This document shows, one piece after another, positions 16,658-23,961 of a stretch of 41,152 nt of DNA. Source of the DNA: Aurantiacibacter xanthus (GTDB taxonomy: Bacteria; Pseudomonadota; Alphaproteobacteria; Sphingomonadales; Sphingomonadaceae); contig NZ_QXFM01000120.1 in assembly GCF_003584015.1 (NCBI RefSeq), positions 1 through 41,152 of the forward strand, in the 5' to 3' direction. Position numbers and translations under genes: made by a program. The notes beneath the pieces were generated by a model that saw nothing but the letters and a program-made list of their open reading frames with translations, ran no database searches and was not told the DNA's origin. Position 1 is the first letter of the stretch. Every line of letters starts with the position of its first letter.

Positions 16658-18235
16658 ATGGCAGCCCCAACCGTACGCGAAGTGACCATCGACCTGTTAC
16701 GGCAGCTCGGCATCACCAAAATCTTCGGCAACCCGGGCTCCACCGAATTGCCCATGTTCCGCGATTTTCCCGCCGACATGGACTACGTACTTGGCCTGCA
16801 GGAGGCGAGTGTGCTGGCCATGGCCGATGGCTATGCCCTGGCCACGCGCAACGCCGCCTTGGTCAATCTGCATTCGAGCGCAGGCACCGGCCATGCGCTT
16901 GGCAATCTGTTCACCGCTTACAAGAATTACGCGCCGGTGATCGTGACGGCGGGGCAGCAGGCGCGTTCGATCCTCCCGTTCGAACCATTCCTGCATGCCG
17001 CTCGTCCCACCGAGTTCCCGCAGCCCTTCGTGAAATGGGCCTGCGAGCCCGCGCGGGCCGAGGACGTGCCGCTGGCCATCGCCCGCGCGTACCGGATCGC
17101 GATGACCCCGCCCTTCGGCCCGACCTTCGTTTCGGTCCCGGTCGACGATTGGGACAAGCCGTGCGAACCGCTCCCGCGCCTTCCCCGGGTCGCCACCACC
17201 AATCCCGGCGATCCCGCAGCGCTGGTCGAACTCGCCCGCGCGCTCGGAAGCGCCAGCCGAGCGGCCCTCGTGCTCGGCGCGGACTGCGCCCGGTCGCAGG
17301 CGTGGGACGCCGCGCTCGCCCTTGCCGAACGGCACCAACTCGCAGTCTACTCCGCGCCCCACTCTTCCCGCAACGTTTTCCCCGAAAATCACCCTCTGTT
17401 CCAGGGCTTTATTCCTGCCTCCCGTTCCGCGATCATGGAAACGCTCGGCAAGCACGATCTGGTCATCAGTGCCGGCGGGCCGCTGCATCTCTACCACACC
17501 GAGGGAGCCGGGCCCCACGTGCCGGACGACACAGGGCTGTGGCTGATCGCAAACGATCCCAACCTGCTGTCATTCGCCCCGGCCGACCGGGCCATCCTCG
17601 CCGATTGCCGTTCGGCGCTGGAGCGGCTTGCCGTGTCCGCCGAGCCGAACGCGCGAGCAACGCCGCTACCACCCCGTCCGGCACCCCCGCTCACCGGCGA
17701 TACGCTCGATGCCGCGGCCGCCTTTGCCTGTATCGCCCGGATGCGCCCGACCGATAGTGCCATCGTCGAGGAAGCGCCCTCAACACGGGCCATCATGCAG
17801 CAGCAAATGGCGCTGACCGGACCGGACCAGTTCTTCACCACCGCCAGCGGGGGGCTCGGCTACGCCCTGCCCGCCGCGGTCGGCGTGGCACTGGCCAATC
17901 CGGACAGAAAGATCATCGCCATCATCGGCGACGGATCGTTCATGTATTCCGAGCAGGCGCTGTTCAGCGCCGCCCAGCTCGGAACGCCCGTCAGCTTTCT
18001 GGTGATCAACAACAAGTGCTATGCCGCGCTGCGCGAATTCGGCCGCCATTTCCAGCTCGGCAAGGTCGAGGGCACCGATCTGACCGGCCTCGACTTCTGC
18101 GCTCTTGCCAAGGGCCATAACGTGGCCGCCCGTTCCGCCGTGAGCGTGGCCGAACTCGAAGAGGCCCTGGCATGGTCGTTCGCGGCCGATGGCCCCACAC
18201 TGGTGGAAATCGTGCTGGCCGAGAAGGAGGTATGA
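16658..18235 (+). CDS. mdlC: Benzoylformate-decarboxylase-like ThDP enzyme
   Basis: A 525-residue thiamine-diphosphate enzyme, close to the 528 residues of Pseudomonas putida benzoylformate decarboxylase. The three expected active-site residues are visible at the expected offsets: Ser28 ('FGNPGSTELP'), Glu49 ('LGLQEASVLAMADGYA') and His72 ('NLHSSAGTGHA'). The later catalytic His lies in 'PENHPLFQG'. The ThDP/Mg motif runs from 'IIGDGSFMYSEQALFSAAQL' to 'FLVINN'. It would convert a phenylglyoxylate to the aromatic aldehyde and CO2; related 2-oxo acids are possible. ATG 16658 was chosen by alignment with the family N-terminus. First gene of a tight plus-strand operon divergent from the LysR gene. 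Confidence 0.85.
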   Translation: MAAPTVREVTIDLLRQLGITKIFGNPGSTELPMFRDFPADMDYVLGLQEASVLAMADGYALATRNAALVNLHSSAGTGHALGNLFTAYKNYAPVIVTAGQQARSILPFEPFLHAARPTEFPQPFVKWACEPARAEDVPLAIARAYRIAMTPPFGPTFVSVPVDDWDKPCEPLPRLPRVATTNPGDPAALVELARALGSASRAALVLGADCARSQAWDAALALAERHQLAVYSAPHSSRNVFPENHPLFQGFIPASRSAIMETLGKHDLVISAGGPLHLYHTEGAGPHVPDDTGLWLIANDPNLLSFAPADRAILADCRSALERLAVSAEPNARATPLPPRPAPPLTGDTLDAAAAFACIARMRPTDSAIVEEAPSTRAIMQQQMALTGPDQFFTTASGGLGYALPAAVGVALANPDRKIIAIIGDGSFMYSEQALFSAAQLGTPVSFLVINNKCYAALREFGRHFQLGKVEGTDLTGLDFCALAKGHNVAARSAVSVAELEEALAWSFAADGPTLVEIVLAEKEV

Positions 18236-18236
18236 T

Positions 18237-19580
18237 ATGACTCGTTTCGCCCTCAAAGACCTGATTGACGACCGCCCCGAGGACGGCGTGTTCCGCATCA
18301 ACCGTGCGATGTTCCGCGACGAAGAACTGTTCAACCTCGAGATGCGCCACATTTTCGAAGGTGGCTGGGTGTTCGTCGGCCTCGCGACCCAGGCCGAAAA
18401 CCCGCACGACTATTTCACCACCTTTATCGGCCGCGTGCCGGTGATCGTCAGCCGCGACGGCGAAGGGACGTTGCGATGCTTCGTCAATGCCTGTCCGCAC
18501 AAGGGGGTCAGGCTGGTGCAGAAACCTTGCGGTTCGGCGCGCATGCATGTGTGCCCCTACCATTCCTGGACCTTCGACAGCGCGGGCGCGAACAGGAACA
18601 TCAAGTGGCAGAAGCGCGGTTGCTATGGCGCAGGCTTCGATCAGGAGAACCACGATCTGGCCGCGGTTGCGCAGTTCGGCGAATATCGCGGCTTCCTGTT
18701 CGCCAGCCTGAACGCTGACGTCCCCTCGCTGGAGGACTATCTGGGGGAAGCCCGGGCGCTGCTGGACCTCGTGGCCGACAAGAGCCCTGAAGGCGTCGAA
18801 CTGGTGCCGGGGCGGGTGCGCTTCACCTATCGCGCCAACTGGAAGATGCAGCTCGAAAACTGCTCAGATCAATACCATTTCACTTCCACCCACCCGAGCT
18901 ACATCCGCATCCTCGAACAGCGCGCCAAGGAGAAGTCGGACGATGTCGTCGAGGCCTCGCTGGGTGCCTCGGACTTCTGGCAGGAAGGTGCCAAGGGCGT
19001 GACCGGCGGCACCTTCAGCTTCGATCATGGTCACGTACTCAACTGGGGCGCGATGGGCGTGAGCGCCGCCTCGCCAGATTTCGAACGCGCCGAGGAAATC
19101 GCCGGGCGGCTGGGCGAGCCACGGCGCAACTGGATCTTCAACATGCGCAACCTGACGATTTTTCCCAATCTGCAGATCGCCGACAACGCCTCGAGCCAGA
19201 TGCGCGTGATCCGCCCGCTTGGCCCCAACCTCACCGAGATGCAGACCTGGTGCATCGCCCCGCGCGGCGAGAGCGCCGAGGCCCGCCGCTTCCGCATCCG
19301 CCAGTACGAGGATTTCTTCAATCCCACCGGCATGGCGACGCCCGATGACACCGTCTGCTACGAGGAGGCACAGACCGGCATGGCCGAACAGGAGCGTGGC
19401 TGGCTACAGGGTCATGCGCGCGGCTTTACGGCCACACAGGACGGCGGAAACCCGTTCTCCGACATGCTCGGCATGACCCCTGCCCGCAATGTCGTCGCCG
19501 ACGCGCAATTGTGCGATGAAAGCCTGTTCCAGAGCTATTACAAAGCCTGGGCCGAGCGCATGGCCGAGGTGGTGCAATGA
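18237..19580 (+). CDS. Aromatic-ring-hydroxylating dioxygenase, alpha subunit
   Basis: A 447-residue large subunit, similar in length to benzoate dioxygenase BenA. The Rieske motif is Cys86-x-His88 ('NACPHKGVRL') and Cys106-x2-His109 ('HVCPYHSWTF'). The catalytic iron ligands appear in 'LENCSDQYHFTSTHPSY' with Asp211, His214 and His219. The enzyme would add O2 to an aromatic acid ring. ATG 18237 follows AAGGAGG at 7 bases and one base after the decarboxylase stop. Translational coupling to the beta subunit is likely (ATGA overlap). No reductase is present, and the only nearby ferredoxin gene is decayed. BenA/toluate/anthranilate-type specificity is possible but not provable here. Confidence 0.9.
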   Translation: MTRFALKDLIDDRPEDGVFRINRAMFRDEELFNLEMRHIFEGGWVFVGLATQAENPHDYFTTFIGRVPVIVSRDGEGTLRCFVNACPHKGVRLVQKPCGSARMHVCPYHSWTFDSAGANRNIKWQKRGCYGAGFDQENHDLAAVAQFGEYRGFLFASLNADVPSLEDYLGEARALLDLVADKSPEGVELVPGRVRFTYRANWKMQLENCSDQYHFTSTHPSYIRILEQRAKEKSDDVVEASLGASDFWQEGAKGVTGGTFSFDHGHVLNWGAMGVSAASPDFERAEEIAGRLGEPRRNWIFNMRNLTIFPNLQIADNASSQMRVIRPLGPNLTEMQTWCIAPRGESAEARRFRIRQYEDFFNPTGMATPDDTVCYEEAQTGMAEQERGWLQGHARGFTATQDGGNPFSDMLGMTPARNVVADAQLCDESLFQSYYKAWAERMAEVVQ

Positions 19581-20071
19581 GCGCGCTGCAAGCTGAACTC
19601 GCGCACCTGCTCTCGCATGAAGCACGGTTGCTCGACGAATCGCGCTTCGCCGAGTGGATCGATCTCTACACGCCCGATTGCCTCTACTGGATGCCCGCCT
19701 GGCGCGAGGACGGCACGCTGACGCAAGACCCGGACACCGAGCTGTCGATGATCTTCTACCGTGGTCGACGCAATCTGGAGGACCGTGTCAAGCGTCTGAA
19801 CTCGGGTCATTCGGTGGCGTCCAACGCCATGACGCGCGTCACGCACATGGTCACCAACGTCATCCTCGACGAGGACGATAACGCCACGGCGCGCACCCGC
19901 GCGGCCTTCCTCGTCAACGTCTACGACGCGCGCACCAGCCTGACGCACAACTTCTTCGGCAGCTACCGCCACGCCTTCCGCCGCGATGGCGAAGCGTGGA
20001 AAATCAGCGAGAAGATCATCCACCTCCAGAACGAGGTGATCCCCACCATGCTCGACATTTACTCGATCTAG
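19577..20071 (+). CDS. Aromatic-ring-hydroxylating dioxygenase, beta subunit
   Basis: A 164-residue small subunit of the NTF2-like fold. Typical features are 'LLSHEARLLDESRFAEWIDL', 'CLYWMPAWREDG', 'SMIFYRGRRNLEDRVKRL' and the end 'NEVIPTMLDIYSI'. Beta subunits are structural partners in the alpha3beta3 hexamer. The start codon overlaps the alpha stop (ATGA at 19577-19580), so the subunits are translationally coupled. The usual length for the family is about 160-190 residues; it is intact. Confidence 0.92.
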   Translation: MSALQAELAHLLSHEARLLDESRFAEWIDLYTPDCLYWMPAWREDGTLTQDPDTELSMIFYRGRRNLEDRVKRLNSGHSVASNAMTRVTHMVTNVILDEDDNATARTRAAFLVNVYDARTSLTHNFFGSYRHAFRRDGEAWKISEKIIHLQNEVIPTMLDIYSI

Positions 20072-20082
20072 GAGACACGCGA

Positions 20083-21039
20083 ATGCCGGAACACGACGTG
20101 GCGCAGCGCATCGTCATCGTCGGCGCGGGAGCCATGGGCTGCCTGTTCGCCGCCCGCCTCGCGCTTGCCGGCAACGACGTCACGCTGGTGGATATCGATC
20201 AGGCGCGCATCGCCACCATCAACGAACGCGGCCTGGTGCTTAAGGACGAAGCGGGAACGCGGCCGGTCGCGCTCCGGGCGGCCACCGCCGATGCGGTCTC
20301 AGGTCCGGTCGATCTCGTGATCGTCTTCACCAAGGGCAATCATACCGCCGCTGCGATATCCAGCGTCGCCCATCTGGCCGTCGGCGCACCGCTGGCGCTC
20401 TCGCTGCAGAACGGCCTCGGCAACGCCGAAATCATCGCGGAGACCTTCGGAACCGAGCGCACTCTGTTTGGCACAGCGCATATCCCAGCTGATCTTTCAC
20501 CGCCCAATGTGGTGAGCACGCACGCCCCCAATTCGCTCGCCCTCGGCGGCAGCGGCGAGGTTGCGACGGCGCACGCCAGGGACGTTGCTGCTCTGTTGGC
20601 CAATGCCGGATTCGAAGCCAGTGCCTCTGGTGATATCCGTCGCACCGTCTGGGAAAAACTCGCCTTCAACGCCGCACTCAACGCCCCGGCGATGATCGCC
20701 CAAAAGACCAATGGCGGGCTCGACAACGCGCCCGGCCTGCGCATTGCCCGCGGCGTCATCAGCGAAGCCGTGGCAGTGGCCCAAAGTCAGGGCATCGCGC
20801 TCGACGCGGTGAAGATCGACGCCGCAGTCTGCTCGGCACTCAAGGACCATGCCGGCCACAAAGCATCGATGTTCCAGGACCGCGAGGCCGGTCGCAAGAG
20901 CGAGATCGCGATGATCAACGGCGCCATCGTCCGTGAGGGTGAACGCGCCGGCATCGCCACTCCGGTTTGTTCGACGCTCGCCGATCTCGTGCACCTGATC
21001 GAAGACCAGCCAGCGCCAGCCCGCAAGGATGGCGTCTAG
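20083..21039 (+). CDS. Ketopantoate-reductase-family dehydrogenase; candidate D-mandelate dehydrogenase
   Basis: A 318-residue PanE/ApbA-fold oxidoreductase. The Rossmann loop is 'IVGAGAMGCLFAARLALAG' (residues 12-30). The catalytic Lys sits in 'VWEKLAFNAALNAP', and the substrate-side residues in 'ASMFQDREAGRKSEIAMING' contain the conserved Ser and Glu. An Asp (Asp37, 'TLVDID') ends the second beta strand, where NADP enzymes usually lack an acid, so NAD use is likely. NAD-dependent D-mandelate dehydrogenases of Enterococcus belong to this family, and this gene sits in an operon with a benzoylformate decarboxylase; oxidation of a 2-hydroxy acid to the decarboxylase substrate is therefore inferred. 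ATG 20083 has AGGAG upstream. A role in pantothenate synthesis is less likely here. Confidence 0.85.
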   Translation: MPEHDVAQRIVIVGAGAMGCLFAARLALAGNDVTLVDIDQARIATINERGLVLKDEAGTRPVALRAATADAVSGPVDLVIVFTKGNHTAAAISSVAHLAVGAPLALSLQNGLGNAEIIAETFGTERTLFGTAHIPADLSPPNVVSTHAPNSLALGGSGEVATAHARDVAALLANAGFEASASGDIRRTVWEKLAFNAALNAPAMIAQKTNGGLDNAPGLRIARGVISEAVAVAQSQGIALDAVKIDAAVCSALKDHAGHKASMFQDREAGRKSEIAMINGAIVREGERAGIATPVCSTLADLVHLIEDQPAPARKDGV

Positions 21040-21362
21040 ACACTCCGCATCGAGGTCACCACGCGCGCTGGCCCAAAGCAGCGCATCGAGGCAGCGCCCG
21101 GCCTCACGCTGATGGAAGCCATCCGCGATGCCGGGATCGACGAGCTTCTCGCGCTGTCCGGCGGCGGCTGTTCATGCGCGACCTGCCACGTCCATATCGA
21201 TCCCGCCTTCGCCGACCGACTTCCGCCGATGAGCGAGGACGAGGACGACCTGCTCGACAGCTCCGACAACCGCGACTCTACTCTCGCCTGTCGTGCCAAA
21301 TCCCACTCACCGACGCGCTTGACGGCCTCGCGGTGCATATCGGCTTCGAGTTCGATATTTGA
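21040..21362 (+). pseudogene. Decayed [2Fe-2S] ferredoxin
   Basis: Directly after the dehydrogenase stop (TAG 21037-21039) and in the same frame, a ferredoxin reads '[18 protein letters not shown]' onward with no start codon; the only ATG (21112) would remove the first beta strands. The cluster loop reads '[14 protein letters not shown]', so the first ligand of the usual C-x5-C-x2-C motif is Ser. Around 21276 the frame slips: the end '[19 protein letters not shown]', with the fourth Cys, is in another frame. Three independent lesions make it a pseudogene. It was the last gene of the dioxygenase operon and presumably its electron donor. Confidence 0.8.
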
Positions 21363-21384
21363 ACGGTGAACTTCGCGCTGCAAC

Positions 21385-21930
21385 TGAGTAGCCCCCGGGA
21401 TTGCCGGAGTCCAGTTTCATCAAATTATGCGGCCATTGGGGGTGTCGTCCAGTATGGTGTAGTATCGTGGTTCAGCTTCGGCAGGCGGGATATTGCCGAT
21501 GGGCGCGAGCAGGCAGCGGTTGTTGAACCAATCGACCCATTCGAGCATGGCGTGTTCCACGGCCTCGAACGATCGCCATGGTCCGCATCGGTGGATCACC
21601 TCGGCCTTGTAGAGTCCGTTGATGGTTTCGGCCAAGGCCCCTTCGACAAGCTCAGGACTGGCATGCGCAGGATCTCGTTGGCCTGCCGCAACTCCCGGCT
21701 CTCGCGTTCCAAGGCCTTCAACTTGTCTGCCACCTCGCTCGGCACACCGGCACGCTTGCCGCTGTTCACTTCGGCTTTCTTCACCCACTCCAGCAACGTG
21801 TGCCCTGAATAGCCAATCTTGGCCGCAATGGATGTGATCGCTGCCCCACGGGATGGATGGTCGCCTTCATGCTCCGGAACCATGCGGACTGCCATAGGAT
21901 TTGCCGGGAATACTTGTTAAGATTGGGTGT
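21385..21930 (-). mobile_element. Internally deleted IS3-family relic
   Basis: The left end (21385, TGAGTAGCCCCCGGGATTGC…) is a degraded copy of the terminal repeat of the IS3 element at 39835. The minus strand encodes most of OrfA ('[20 protein letters not shown]', '[19 protein letters not shown]') joined directly to the last ~70 residues of OrfB ('[14 protein letters not shown]', '[13 protein letters not shown]'). The catalytic core is missing. At the joint (21640-21656) lies CCTTCGACAAGCTCAGG. The OrfA N-terminus is frameshifted near 21900 and no right terminal repeat is found. Inactive. Confidence 0.85.
21640..21656. repeat. CCTTCGACAAGCTCAGG repeat unit at the IS deletion joint
   Basis: This 17-mer is a unit of a dispersed bacterial repeat that, when translated by accident, gives peptides such as PELVEG, LSLSKG or FDKLRTG; all three readings are visible in the frames here. 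It sits exactly where OrfA sequence stops and OrfB C-terminal sequence begins. Only one copy was noticed in the window. Confidence 0.6.
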
Positions 21931-22007
21931 TAACGAATGCAGCCAAGAGGCAGCTGGCGCCGCGGATTGGGTCACTGCTTCTTCCTTACCAAATGGCTTG
22001 GGTCAGT

Positions 22008-22862
22008 TCATCGCCGTGACCCCAGATAGAACTCGACCGGGATCGTGAGTTCGACTTCGTCGGGCATGTCCGTGGGAATCCCTGGCAAAGGTTCTGCCCG
22101 TTTCAATGTATCGAGAGCAGCCTGATCCAATGTCGTGAAGCCTGAACCGTTCACCACCGACGCGGTGAGGACGGAGCCAGCCCGGTTCATTCGGAAACGG
22201 ATCTGCACCGTGCCTTGCTGGCGAGCGACGCGGGCTCGTGCGGGAAAGCGGCGATAGTGTTCCAGATGCGCCAGCAACCGTGCTTCCCAGGTCTGCCTGG
22301 CATCGCTGGAAAGACTGGCCGCGGCAGGCGCTGCAACACTCTTTGGGGCTGTGGTTTCGGGAGCGGGCGGACCGGGGACGATCACCGCTTCCACTGGCTC
22401 GCGGATTTCGTGCATCACCGTCGTGGTCTGGGGAAACTGTACCATGGGCGGCGGCGGCGCAATTTCGGGCTCTGGCCTGGGACGATCTTCCTGTCGTTCA
22501 ACCTGCTCTGGACCAGTGGCAACCTCGCGAGGCGGCTCCGGAGGCGCTGCGAGAGGCTGCAATTCCACGACCAGCGGAGCGGACGGCACAACGACCGTCG
22601 GATACACAACCTGCCACGTAAACAGTGCACATCCCAACGCAAGAGCGCCAACCGCGGCTGTGCCGGTGATCCCAAACAGCCGTGTCCGCCAGTCCATTGC
22701 CTGATCGCAATAGCGGCTGGAATGTCGAGGAATGGGATCGGGAGCCGGCGGGGCATCATCGTCGGCTCCGACGTGCCCGTCATAGCGGCATGAGATCATG
22801 GCGATATTGCCCGCAAACGGGCCGCCGCCATCTTCCGTCACTCGCAGTGAACCGTCCCTCAT
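22008..22862 (-). CDS. tonB: TonB energy transducer of the heme locus
   Basis: A 284-residue TonB-family protein that couples the proton-motive force to outer-membrane receptors. It has a cytoplasmic N-terminus, one membrane anchor ('LFGITGTAAVGALALGCALF'), a long Pro-rich periplasmic spacer ('PEPEIAPPPPMVQFP'), and a C-terminal TonB domain ('YRRFPARARVARQQGTVQIR', 'GFTTLDQAALDTLKRAEPLP'). The ATG at 22862 overlaps the YbaN stop (ATGA), which fixes the start; an ATG 19 codons later is an alternative. Last gene of the hemophilin locus, so it probably energises the receptor at 26448-29567. Confidence 0.9.
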   Translation of the reverse strand: MRDGSLRVTEDGGGPFAGNIAMISCRYDGHVGADDDAPPAPDPIPRHSSRYCDQAMDWRTRLFGITGTAAVGALALGCALFTWQVVYPTVVVPSAPLVVELQPLAAPPEPPREVATGPEQVERQEDRPRPEPEIAPPPPMVQFPQTTTVMHEIREPVEAVIVPGPPAPETTAPKSVAAPAAASLSSDARQTWEARLLAHLEHYRRFPARARVARQQGTVQIRFRMNRAGSVLTASVVNGSGFTTLDQAALDTLKRAEPLPGIPTDMPDEVELTIPVEFYLGSRR

Positions 22863-23305
22863 GCCTTGTCTTCCGGCACGGGACGGCGAATGATCCATAT
22901 GGCGCTCGCCAGCATCCCCACCGCCACCGCGAGGGCAAAGCCCAGTCCCGGCTGTACGTGGAGCCAGAAAAGCCCGTATCCGGCCATCATGCCGATACAA
23001 GCCGCAATCTTGGCGTGTCGCGGAACAGCGCCCGTCGCCCGCCACGCGCGAAGGCTGGGGCCGAAGCGCGGGTGATTCAGAAGCCACGCTTCCAACCGAG
23101 GTGAAGACCTCGCGAAACAGGGCAGCGCCAGCAACATGAAATCCGTGGTGGGGAGGAGCGGCACGAAGATGCCGACAAATCCCACAGCCACCAGCAACAG
23201 CCCAAGCACCAGCCAGCCGGATCGGGCTACGCGCCCGCGGCGAAGCAGAGCCTCGGCCGCGGGCTCTGTACCGGGGTCAGCCCCAGGCTCAGCCAATGCG
23301 GGCAT
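22859..23305 (-). CDS. YbaN/DUF454 inner-membrane protein
   Basis: A 148-residue small membrane protein of the YbaN (DUF454) family, with hydrophobic segments 'GWLVLGLLLVAVGFVGIFVP', 'MLLALPCFARSSP' and 'GFALAVAVGMLASAIWII'. The family signature 'GIFVPLLPTTDFMLLA' is clear. The biochemical role is unknown. Family members often sit in heme-uptake operons beside a heme oxygenase and TonB, as here. The ATG at 23305 lies inside the last codons of the heme oxygenase gene, and the stop overlaps the tonB start, so all three are translationally coupled. A start 11 codons earlier (23338) is possible. Confidence 0.85.
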   Translation of the reverse strand: MPALAEPGADPGTEPAAEALLRRGRVARSGWLVLGLLLVAVGFVGIFVPLLPTTDFMLLALPCFARSSPRLEAWLLNHPRFGPSLRAWRATGAVPRHAKIAACIGMMAGYGLFWLHVQPGLGFALAVAVGMLASAIWIIRRPVPEDKA

Positions 23306-23882
23306 CGACCAGCGCCTGTACCCGCGCGAATGCGGCATTCGCGCCTGCTACGACGCACGCTTCCTCCTCGGCAGACAGTTCCGCCGCATCGAGAGCGGCA
23401 ATGAACGCGCGCCAGTGCGCGGCAGGCCCCTCGGTGGCAGGCGCGAGATGCCGTGCGCCATATTCGTCGGAAAGCCCGATCTTTGCCGCTTCCTTGCGCA
23501 GCAGGGCCGCGCCCATGTTCGAGCCTTCGGCCACATAGAGCCAACCCAGCGCCGCCGGAATGTCTATGGCACTGGTCTGCATAAACGCCGCTGGGGCTTC
23601 GTCATGAGGAAAGGGCAGGCCCAGGTCCGTAAGGTCGGCGGCGATCAGCGGCAGGCGCCGCCGTTCCATCAGGCCGGGCAGAAGGACCTGCAAGGCCGTA
23701 TTGTCATACAGCGCGTCGATGTCCCGATGAAACAGATACTGGACCGTGACGAAGCGGCCATAGCCTTCGACGGTCGCGAAGGAAGCGGCCGCCATGATCG
23801 ATTTGTCGAGCCGGTCATGGGTTTCGCGGGTCAGCGCCTTCAAACGCTTGGCGCGGGAAGGTTCGAGAATATCGGTCGTCAT
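23289..23882 (-). CDS. hemO: Biliverdin-producing heme oxygenase
   Basis: A 197-residue cytosolic heme oxygenase, which opens imported heme to biliverdin, CO and free iron. The proximal heme ligand is His22 in 'LTRETHDRLDKSIM'. The flexible distal-helix motif is 'LYVAEGSNMGAALLRKEA' (GSxxG type). Length matches bacterial HemO/BphO enzymes. The start at 23882 has AGGAG; an upstream in-frame ATG (23972) overlaps the Slam gene and is unlikely. The downstream gene starts inside its 3' end. It is the intracellular end of the heme pathway built by this locus. A BphO-like role in bacteriophytochrome assembly is unlikely, as no phytochrome gene is nearby. Confidence 0.88.
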   Translation of the reverse strand: MTTDILEPSRAKRLKALTRETHDRLDKSIMAAASFATVEGYGRFVTVQYLFHRDIDALYDNTALQVLLPGLMERRRLPLIAADLTDLGLPFPHDEAPAAFMQTSAIDIPAALGWLYVAEGSNMGAALLRKEAAKIGLSDEYGARHLAPATEGPAAHWRAFIAALDAAELSAEEEACVVAGANAAFARVQALVDARIG

Positions 23883-23961
23883 AGATGCTCCTGTTGAATT
23901 GAAAGAAGAAGGGTCGGGTCGAGCGGTCCGAGGGCGGGATCCGGGGCCAGGCTGGCGAACG

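Noticed and set aside
20083..21039. Calling the PanE-fold protein a pantothenate biosynthesis enzyme
   Set aside because: It is embedded in a dioxygenase/decarboxylase operon and has Asp37 where an NADP enzyme would not; a housekeeping role is unlikely.
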